This document shows, piece after piece, positions 10,101 to 15,920 of a stretch of DNA of 15,920 nucleotides (its first letter is position 1; the number at the start of each line of letters is the position of its first letter). The notes beneath the pieces were generated by a model, which was not told the DNA's origin, searched no databases, and saw only the letters and a program-made list of their open reading frames with translations. Location of the stretch: NCBI RefSeq assembly GCF_001949145.1, contig NW_019091624.1, positions 103,465 to 119,384 of the forward strand, in the 5' to 3' direction. The translations under genes were made by a program, and so were the position numbers. Origin of the DNA: Acanthaster planci (lineage: Eukaryota > Echinodermata > Asteroidea > Valvatida > Acanthasteridae).

Positions 10101-13100
10101 ACAGTATACATGGACACTACTCTTTCAAAAATGTCCTGTGCTGTGGAATGCAAGTAAATTATTTAGCCCATGTGTCCCACACCCTACAAAAGTATAAATA
10201 TTACTTACAAAATGGAGTGGTAACAACATTTGCTTTTACATGTTTATGCCATTTAAAGATACACCGATATGAAGCAATCTTGCTTGTTGTTTTTTCCTAC
10301 CTGTATGATCTGCGCTTGGAACTGTGTCTTCAAGTACAATATACGATGCAGGAAGGGGGACACAGTGCCCTATGAGGCTGTTTTCTTTCTTTGCAGAGTT
10401 CAGTGACGCGTGTAACAACATAATTTTTAGAATTTGGCTTTCACTGTTTCTGACCACGCGACCAAGGAAACAGTATTTTTCTGCCATTTCAATACGCGTA
10501 AAGTAAATTTAATTTCATACCTTCATCGCTCTTGGACAATAAAATGACTGGACAAGCACGGGAAGTTTCACGGCACTTATTTCTCTGAAGTATCTCAGAG
10601 TGCTTTAGAAGCTCTTAAAAAACCCTGTTAGGAACTGAATGTTAGATAAGAAAGCTTACCTTTGCAGCAAAGTAAAACATTCCTGTGTCCCTGTCATAAA
10701 TGATCTGATTCACACCATTTGATGAATCAAGGTCTTCCTGGGCAAGCTGTTCACCAGTTTTCTAAACAGAAAAATATCAAATATCTGGTCCATGAGTACC
10801 TTTTTTTAAAATTAGAATCACAGACTTATCAACATACGGCTTGTTTCTCATGCAGCTTTTCAGATATCACGAGTATGGACAAAGCTTTCATTAACAAATG
10901 ATACCAAAAATTTATTACAAACTATTCTATCTAATTGCATGACCCCCACCCACATCCCCAGTTCCTGGTTGCCAAACACTGAAAGCAAAACCACCTCTCC
11001 CCCCTCAAAACAAAAACAAAAACCAACGAACTATAAACAATGTACATGTAGCTATGGTAACAGCATCCCAACATGTTCAGTGGGGCTTCCATCCTGCCTT
11101 TCAACTAACGTTGTTGGCAGGTGGTTCCATGTACATACCTCATTCCACAGGGCATACTCCCTCGTACTCATTTTACTAAACCCAGTGGTCAGGACTCCCT
11201 GTTTAGTAAATGCAACCATTTGTGGTTTGGTGCCTTCGTGTCCATTCCACTCCTACATGGCAAAAATGGACAGGTTAAACCAAAATCAGTCTGTACCTCA
11301 TATTTGGTGTAATTCAAAAATTGAAATTTGCTACTAGTAGAACATCATGTTGATTATTTTTGGAGCAAGAAGAAAGCACTGCCAAGCCTACCAAGGATGA
11401 ACACTGAATACATGTCGATCTTTATTGCATTCATTCACATTTAAGGATCAACGTGTACCAAAGAAATGGGATGGTTATGGTTATAGCACCATGTATTGCT
11501 CAAACTTGTTTCAGTTACTATGATGAGACTGTACATGAAACAAGCAAACTGATAGGATGATTCAGGACTTAAGTTTTTTCAACTTTTTGGACTTTTTCTC
11601 ATATTTCTGGTCCAGTATTTGTGGAACTTGATCTTGCAAAATGTGAGAGCATTTACAGTCATGACAGTTGTGAAGATGCATGTAGGTAAAAGAACTGAGG
11701 TCCTTGTGGAACTAAATACTGCACATCTTGTGGGAAGTTGAGTGTGATTATCACATGTTGTAATGTTGTAAAAACTAAATTGAGCATTGAAACTTCTTAG
11801 AAAGGCAAAGTCCTATGCCTGTTATGACAACCTTTGAGGTGGCTCTGCCACAGATTAAAGAGGGCACATAGTACATGTAAATAAGAAAGTTAATAAAACT
11901 GGAAAGTTTGAGGGAAAAATTGTTCCATATATTGATAATACTGATCACAGAGTTACCCAGAACTCAAGTATGCTTACCATACATGAATATAAATTGCCAA
12001 ATTTGGTAAGGCTCATAGGCTCTCAGGTTGTTTGGCAATATTGCTGTTCAGAGAACAACAATACTGCCATACAAGCTGAGAGGAAGCTAGAGGAAAAGGG
12101 TCTCATACATGTGGAGAACCGTCCATCCATTTTTTGGACAGGCAGTATGTGATTTTGGATGGGTACTTTGCCAAATCTAGAGTAAAACTTGATGGGAAGC
12201 ATTGTGCATAATAGCCAGTAAAAATGGAAAAAAATGGCAGGTGGATTTGGGGAAAAGCTTAAATATTATTTAAGTGCAGCCAATGAATTTTTTTTTTGTT
12301 TTGAATTTGAAAACAATAAATAAAAGTACCCTGTCAACTGCATGACTGACTAAGCAGCTGGCCATGTGGAGCCTCACATGCTAGCCAGCACAGTTCAAAT
12401 TTTGTGGATCGTGAAGGATGGGTGCTTTCAAACTACAATTTGGCAGAACTGGCTGTTTATGAAACTTTGTGGAAGAAGGCAGTCAATGACATCAAAGAAG
12501 GGAAGAAGAGACCGTCACTTTTCATGATGTTGTCGTCTTCATTAAAAGGCAAGCATGTACACATACAGCGTACATCCCAATTTACACTAACATAACCAAC
12601 ACAATTGAACCCAAACAATCAAACGGGGGGTCACCAAAACAAACAGGTGGAAATCATCTTGGAGGATGGGAAATCACAAATTTTAGAGGGGTCCATTAAT
12701 AGCAGAAGTATACAATGTGTTTTACAGGAGGAGACATAGTCATGAGAGGTATGATATCATTGTACGTTACACTACAAATGTTGTGGTACCTAAAGTGTGT
12801 TGCCTAGCCCACCGGTGATAAGTTCATACAAATAGGGTACCTGTACGGTACCTGTTCATCTGGCCCACGGGAAAAGAAAAGTTAATAAATGTATTATAGG
12901 AATACATCACAAGAATACCCCCACTTGTTTCACTTACGAAGTGTGGACATTCCTTTGTTCTCCTGTGGTTAAGGTAACTTGGGAAAAATGCTCCGTTCTC
13001 ACCCACTAGGATAACTCCTTCAAGCTGGATTTTTGGTGATGATTTTCTGGATGGTTCCTTTTCATTTTGCCACGGATAACCTTGAACCCAATATGCCTCT

Positions 13101-13562
13101 GAAGCTGTTTCTCAGAAAGGGGGAAACATTGTGTGGACGTGTGCAAGTCCACTCAACGCCATTACATCCTACATTTATGTGGACATCTTTTGTGCAGAGG
13201 TCCACACTATGTATGCCTTGCCTGCACATTCTAACTTACCACAAGTGAAACACATACATGTAGGGTGAACATGGCAGCTTGCAGCTATAAACCTGCCTTG
13301 GCCAAGAACATGTTTTACAGGTTAATGACATGTTATGCTTAATGGCTGGAATTGGACTTCAAATTCATATATAAAGAAATCCTTACACTCAGCTTCGTTC
13401 CTTCATGTGAATCATAAACACGAATCTTCTTGTCTTTACAGGCCACCACAATGCGACTGCCATTGTAATCCCAATCAACAGAGTAGGGAACGTCTGGTGT
13501 TTCAATTTCCAAAAATCCTTCCACTGTTTCCAGGTTCCAAATGATAACTTTGCAATCCCAAG
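7066..13562 (-). CDS. Coronin (short, type I-like), partial gene: last six exons
   Basis: Six - strand exons join in frame to 338 residues plus stop. Coronins bind F-actin and the Arp2/3 complex and control actin turnover at the cell cortex. Order along the visible part: WD40 propeller segments (WDCKVIIWNLE, CKDKKIRVYDSHEGTK, GHEGTKPQM, TTGFSKMSTREYALWNE, LDSSNGVNQIIYD, GDSVIRYYEM), then the coronin-specific extension (MPKRGCNVNACEVMRFYR, MTVPRKSETFQEDIFPDT, KNKDPILMSLKSGY), a Lys/Ser/Gly-rich linker at visible residues 243-297, and a coiled coil at 298-332 ending VNQTE-stop. Five internal splice junctions are phase 0 and the entry to exon 13387-13562 is phase 1. Typical coronins of this class have about 460-480 residues, so about 130-150 N-terminal residues, with the first propeller blades and the basic actin-binding surface, lie off the right edge. 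The single C-terminal coiled coil and short linker argue against the tandem coronin-7 type. The exact paralogue (1A/1B/1C-like) cannot be told. Confidence 0.95.
7525..7645. repeat. 31-bp tandem repeat, four copies
   Basis: The unit CAG(A/G)A(T/C)CTAATAGCTA plus (G/A)AACAAAAGGCCCAA recurs at 7525, 7556, 7587 and 7618, an exact 31-base period with only a few substitutions. It lies in the last coronin intron. It is a minisatellite with no coding content and is likely variable in copy number between individuals. Confidence 0.93.
7811..8050. repeat. Degenerate TTTTCAC / GTGGGAAA-rich block
   Basis: Within the last coronin intron, short words of the type TTTTTCACA, GTGGGAAA, GGGAAAATTTT and their complements recur in both orientations for about 240 bases, able to form several weak hairpins. 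It looks like a decayed repeat or low-complexity block and not a gene. I cannot assign a transposon family. Confidence 0.5.
8688..8963 (-). CDS. Coronin exon: end of conserved extension and variable linker
   Basis: The acceptor is TTAATGTCTTCAG and the donor is AGTACG/GTAGGT on the - strand; it is 92 codons, phase 0 at both ends. The first 40 residues (SETFQEDIFPDTPGDEP, FQSGKNKDPILMSLKSGY) are conserved coronin sequence. The remaining 52, rich in Lys, Ser and Gly and ending GSGAGQSTATGAAST, form the unique linker before the coiled coil, which differs between coronins and carries phosphorylation sites in vertebrates. Confidence 0.94.
9272..9496 (-). CDS. Coronin exon: end of propeller and coronin extension
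   Basis: The acceptor is ACATTTTCTCAG and the donor is CGTAAG/GTAATG on the - strand; it is 75 codons, phase 0 at both ends. It begins GDSVIRYYEMTGEDPFLFYL (last blade) and continues with the coronin signature IMPKRGCNVNACEVMRFYRI and MTVPRK. A short insertion, KADKGNTSQFVIIPT, replaces the basic stretch found here in vertebrate type I coronins. Confidence 0.95.
9497..10659. other. Coronin intron with unassigned open frames
   Basis: The intron between exons 10660-10761 and 9272-9496. The + strand is open for over 150 codons up to 10375, with ATG only at MELDQPGYFIQ (from 9953), but the composition is hydrophobic and Cys-rich without a recognisable domain and it runs antisense to coronin. On the - strand, 10487-10236 starts with a good-context ATG (MAEKYCFLGRVVRNSESQIL) and reaches CAG/GTAGG near 10300, resembling a first exon. 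I recognise neither. Confidence 0.4.
10660..10761 (-). CDS. Coronin exon: LDSSNGV blade
   Basis: The acceptor is TTTTTCTGTTTAG and the donor is GCAAAG/GTAAGC on the - strand; it is 34 codons, phase 0 at both ends. It encodes KTGEQLAQEDLDSSNGV and YDRDTGMFYFAAK, matching the conserved coronin segment ...LD.S.GVL.PFYD.DT...Y..GK. Confidence 0.94.
11139..11252 (-). CDS. Coronin exon: WD40 blade with TTGFSKMS motif
   Basis: The acceptor is TTGCCATGTAG and the donor is AATGAG/GTATGT on the - strand; it is 38 codons, phase 0 at both ends. HEGTKPQMVAF and LTTGFSKMSTREYALWNE correspond to the strongly conserved coronin segment usually read as ...TTGFSRMSERQ.ALW.... Confidence 0.94.
11253..13386. other. 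Long coronin intron, no coding exon confirmed
   Basis: No coronin exon is needed here: exons 13387-13562 and 11139-11252 join in phase 0 and give an uninterrupted conserved propeller sequence. The + strand is open from 12350 to 12595 (DREGWVLSNYNLAELAVYET then KKAVNDIKEGKKRPSLFMML), without an ATG near its beginning; it could be a decayed mobile-element fragment. The rest is AT-rich with many stops. Confidence 0.55.
13387..13562 (-). CDS. Coronin exon: mid-propeller WD40 repeat
   Basis: The acceptor is TTTCACAATTGCAG and the donor is CTGAGT/GTAAGG on the - strand. The exon starts in phase 1 (last two bases of a codon) and encodes 58 further residues, from WDCKVIIWNLETVEGFLEI through SRIVVACKDKKIRVYD to SHEGTKLS. 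This matches the coronin blade that in other coronins reads ...W.V......SKDKK.RV.D. It is the most upstream coronin exon in the window. Confidence 0.94.
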
Positions 13563-13683
13563 CTGCAATTGTGAAAAGAAAATAAGATAAATTTAAGGTA
13601 CAGAAAGTCAGAGAAGTATGGACGGGGAATACATTAGTTAACTAAAAAGGAGGAAAAGGAAATCGGTCGTGTGTAATTAAATA

Positions 13684-13706
13684 CAGTCGACTCTCGGTAA
13701 TACGAG
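13684..13706 (+). repeat. Left terminal inverted repeat of the pogo/Tigger-type element
   Basis: CAGTCGACTCTCG is followed by a TACGAG-containing extension. The first 13 bases are the exact inverse of 14547-14559. Confidence 0.87.
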
Positions 13707-14536
13707 CTCGGGTAAGACGAGACTCCGGTTAAGACGAGTATATTTGCTGGTCCCGATTGAATTATGCACATTCCTATGAGGAAAAAAATCCATAATACGA
13801 GCTCGCGTGTTACGAGATTCCGTTCAAGACGAGCATTTTGGGGGTTCCAGCTGCGTGGAAATGTATTGTTATCCGTCTAATTAGCACAAGCGTTTTTGAA
13901 GGCAACTTGTCAATCAGTCAATCCATTAAATTCGGAAAGGCGCTTCCGTAATTGGAAGAAAAAAAGTGCATCCCTCGCTTAATTTTTCACCAAATCCACA
14001 CGCTGTTTCAAATTAAAACGTACAATACTCAATAATTTATTCGTCCTCTACTAGCCAATCCACACCACCAATAACTGGTTCCCCCCATTTTGTGTAACAA
14101 GCGCAGCACTGATGTTGGTTACCACCTAAAATGTTAATGTGCTTACATGCGTGCGTTGTATGACGATCTCATCGCGGCGTGCTGGGGACGTAAAACGGCA
14201 TCGCTCCAACCATGCATCCTCCAACTCGACTTGACCGGTTTCTCCGTTCTTGTATTACGTTATTGTTCTTTATTTCAAGTCTTTATTCATAAAAAGGACA
14301 GTTACTTCTCACTTTCATAAACATAAACTGTTTTGAAATTACATTCCAAACCACACGTACGTGCATACAAAGTACATGTACAGTGTAGGCTTACATGTAC
14401 ATGTATGTACAGGAAGTTGTACATGATGTACGCTTAACGATGCGGTCGATCGGTTACACATGCGACAAGCGGGACAGAAGCTTTCACATAAGACGAGGTC
14501 CGGATACTACGAGCTAATTTAGAAAGTCCCAAGGCC

Positions 14537-14559
14537 CTCGTAATAACGAGAGTCGACTG
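14537..14559 (-). repeat. Right terminal inverted repeat of the pogo/Tigger-type element
   Basis: Read on the - strand it begins CAGTCGACTCTCGTTATTAC, matching the left end over 13 bases exactly and imperfectly after that. It abuts the TA at 14560-14561. Confidence 0.87.
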
Positions 14560-14607
14560 TAGGCCATTTGTTTCGATGGAGTAGTGATAGGTCTACAAGT
14601 ACATGTA

Positions 14608-14670
14608 CAGTCGAACACGGTTAATACGAGGGACTCTCCAAAAACCCTTGTCTTATGGTGAACCTCGTGT
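14608..14670 (+). mobile_element. Second pogo/Tigger-type terminus, related family
   Basis: CAGTCGAACACGGTTAATAC follows TA (14606-14607) and continues with ACGAG, CTTGTCTTA and CCTCGTGTTAC words like those in the subterminal parts of the neighbouring 876-bp element. No perfect partner end is visible. A possible decayed inverted counterpart is at 15795-15850 (GCTCGTCTTG and CAGCTCGTATTAACC). This may be the left end of a truncated or interrupted element of a sister family. Confidence 0.55.
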
Positions 14671-14891
14671 TACATGTATATGTGTTGACATTTATCACAT
14701 TCATAGAGCGCAAGCCTGGTGTCATGCACTAACAAGCATTGTTATACACTATGGCAATGTACTGTACATTGTATATGTATATGTGTATATTGTACATGTA
14801 TATGTGTTAACATTTATCACATTCATAGAGCGCAAGCCTGGTGTCATGCACTAACAAGCATTGTTATACACTATGGCAATGTACTGTACAT
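14671..14891. repeat. Tandem duplication, 122-bp period, two copies
   Basis: The 99-base blocks at 14671-14769 and 14793-14891 differ at a single site (G against A after TACATGTATATGTGTT). They are separated by a 23-base TG/TA-rich spacer. The near identity shows a recent duplication. The repeated block includes CATAGAGCGCAAGCCTGGTG and has no coding sense. It starts right behind the second transposon terminus. Confidence 0.93.
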
Positions 14892-15920
14892 GTACTGTAT
14901 GGTACAGTATATGCAGTGGATTGGTATTCGATACACGTACCAGTCTTGAACTTTTGAATAAATTTTGAATCGTATTTATTAATGATTCAAGCAAAGCAAA
15001 GATTTCGAATATGCCTACTTGTTTGATGCAACAGCAAAGGTGTAAAGAACTGGCCATACGGCGTGACGAAGCATTAAATGCAACTGGAAATCAGTAACCA
15101 ATGTTGCATGTAAGTGAAGGTTTTTAAGCTTGAGAACCAGTTCATGCGTGTAAGGACCAGTCGTAAGAAGGGAATGCAATTGGGGAATTTCCATTGGTTT
15201 TTAATGGGCAGGAGAGAATCTATTTGGTAGAAAGTTTCTTTTAATTTATGGAAAAGTAACTTTCATTTTTACTGTGCGAAAGGGTTGTAGGAGTTTATTT
15301 TGAGAGGGGAATGTGGGACATCGGTTAACTGAAAGAAGGGAACTTTAGCAGGTTTAGAAGGGTGTTATTGCCAAACCCTATTTAAAGTTTCTTTCCAATG
15401 ACTGTGTGGGGTCTTTGATGAGGATCATTTACGCCTTTTCCTCGGCCTCGAAACTTACGTCTGGCTTATGATTTTCGAATCAGGTTCACCCATTGTTCAG
15501 TTTAAATAAAACAACACCTCTTTCGGACCAGACCTGCTGTGATTGAAACTCCATTGATGCCGCGACATCGCAACACCGATTGTCGTCTCGAATAAAGCCC
15601 CCTCTAGCAGCACAAGGAACAGAGTCACAAGTCATTGGTGGTAAAACCGCAGCACAAATTACCGAGCATATTAGCATTATTGGATATCTACTGACGTGCT
15701 CCATCAGGATTTACTATGATTAAGCTTTTGAAGAGGCATTTTCAATTGTAATTGTAAAAATGCTGTGGACAATGGTTTTTGACACTGCGGGTTTGGCAAA
15801 AGTGCTCGTCTTGTCCATGTTTCCGTCTCAGCGCAGCTCGTATTAACCTTACCCTTCCCCAACCACACAGAAGGAAACAGTCGTAAAGTGTTTAATTCTG
15901 TGGGGATAGGTCTGCTAGGC
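14892..15920. other. Coronin upstream intron or 5' flank, no exon recognised
   Basis: I searched the - strand for the earlier coronin exons (the N-terminal R.SKFRHVFG-type segment, the actin-binding basic segment and the GH...V..W.P blades) and found none. A 72-codon open frame at 15486-15704 (-) has no recognisable family. Words CTCGTCTTG and CTCGTATTAACC at 15805-15850 resemble decayed transposon end repeats. Confidence 0.5.

Larger units (their letters stand above)
13684..14559. mobile_element. Non-autonomous pogo/Tigger-type (Tc1/mariner superfamily) DNA transposon
   Basis: The element starts CAGTCGACTCTCGGTAATAC and ends with the inverted counterpart TAATAACGAGAGTCGACTG, with the outermost 13 bases perfectly inverted and imperfect matching for about 10 more. 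It is flanked on both sides by TA (13682-13683 and 14560-14561), the target duplication of this superfamily. Near the ends, words of the form (T/A)A(A/T/G)(T/G)ACGAG recur (for example 13700-13740, 13795-13832, 14485-14513 and 14538-14550), which fits iterated transposase-binding sites. The 876-bp interior has no transposase frame, so mobility would depend on an enzyme supplied elsewhere. It sits in the coronin intron upstream of exon 13387-13562. CAGT-type termini and the ACGAG repeats favour pogo/Tigger over true mariner. Confidence 0.85.

Noticed and set aside
9857-10375. 172-codon + strand open frame as a membrane protein gene
   Set aside because: It begins with TTG rather than ATG, lies antisense within a coronin intron, has no recognisable domain, and its hydrophobic, Cys-rich content is what AT-rich TGT/TTT-rich DNA gives by chance.
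12824-13006. - strand open frame as an extra coronin exon
   Set aside because: The flanking exons join in phase and give the conserved propeller sequence without it, and its residues do not match any coronin segment.
14603-14949. Overlapping + strand open frames as a repetitive secreted protein
   Set aside because: They are created by the 122-bp tandem duplication and TG/TA simple sequence; the same peptide appears in different frames because the period is not a multiple of three.
15486-15704. 72-codon - strand open frame as the coronin N-terminus
   Set aside because: It has none of the conserved N-terminal coronin motifs and no suitable phase-1 donor leading to exon 13387-13562.

Overview
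The window is animal (metazoan) genomic DNA, most likely from an invertebrate. Its two recognisable genes are split by introns with canonical GT...AG borders. The DNA is AT-rich, introns and intergenic space carry transposon debris and ACATGTACATGTA-type simple sequence, and no bacterial operon structure is present. The species cannot be named from the sequence alone.

Left part (1-1596): the 3' portion of an intracellular lipid-binding protein gene (fatty acid-binding protein / CRABP family) lies on the + strand. Exons 2, 3 and 4 are visible at 567-742, 1047-1160 and 1546-1596; exon 1 must lie left of the window. The intron phases (1, 0, 0) and exon sizes match the classic four-exon layout of this family.

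Middle (1597-7065): intergenic DNA between two convergent genes. It holds a probable LTR retrotransposon fragment (about 2.45-3.6 kb, with a TATA box, polyadenylation-type hexamers and a primer-binding-site-like sequence resembling tRNA-Leu). It also holds a long open frame of unknown nature (4430-5047) and long AT-rich stretches in which I see no gene.

Right part (7066-15920): the 3' two thirds of a coronin gene on the - strand. Six exons (13387-13562, 11139-11252, 10660-10761, 9272-9496, 8688-8963, 7066-7191) join to 338 residues that run from the middle of the WD40 propeller, through the conserved coronin extension and a Ser/Gly/Lys-rich linker, to a C-terminal coiled coil. The first roughly 130-150 residues lie beyond the right edge. 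The introns contain a 31-bp x 4 tandem repeat, a degenerate TTTTCAC/GTGGGAAA-rich block, unassigned open frames, and beyond exon 13387-13562 an 876-bp pogo/Tigger-type non-autonomous DNA transposon with a TA target duplication. That is followed by a second related terminal repeat and a recent 122-bp tandem duplication.

The two genes have no evident functional link: one binds lipid in the cytosol and the other regulates actin. I found no CRISPR array, tRNA or rRNA, and no convincing unknown multigene system. The points most worth checking are the transposon structures, the Lys-for-Arg version of the coronin trimerisation motif and the unassigned open frames.
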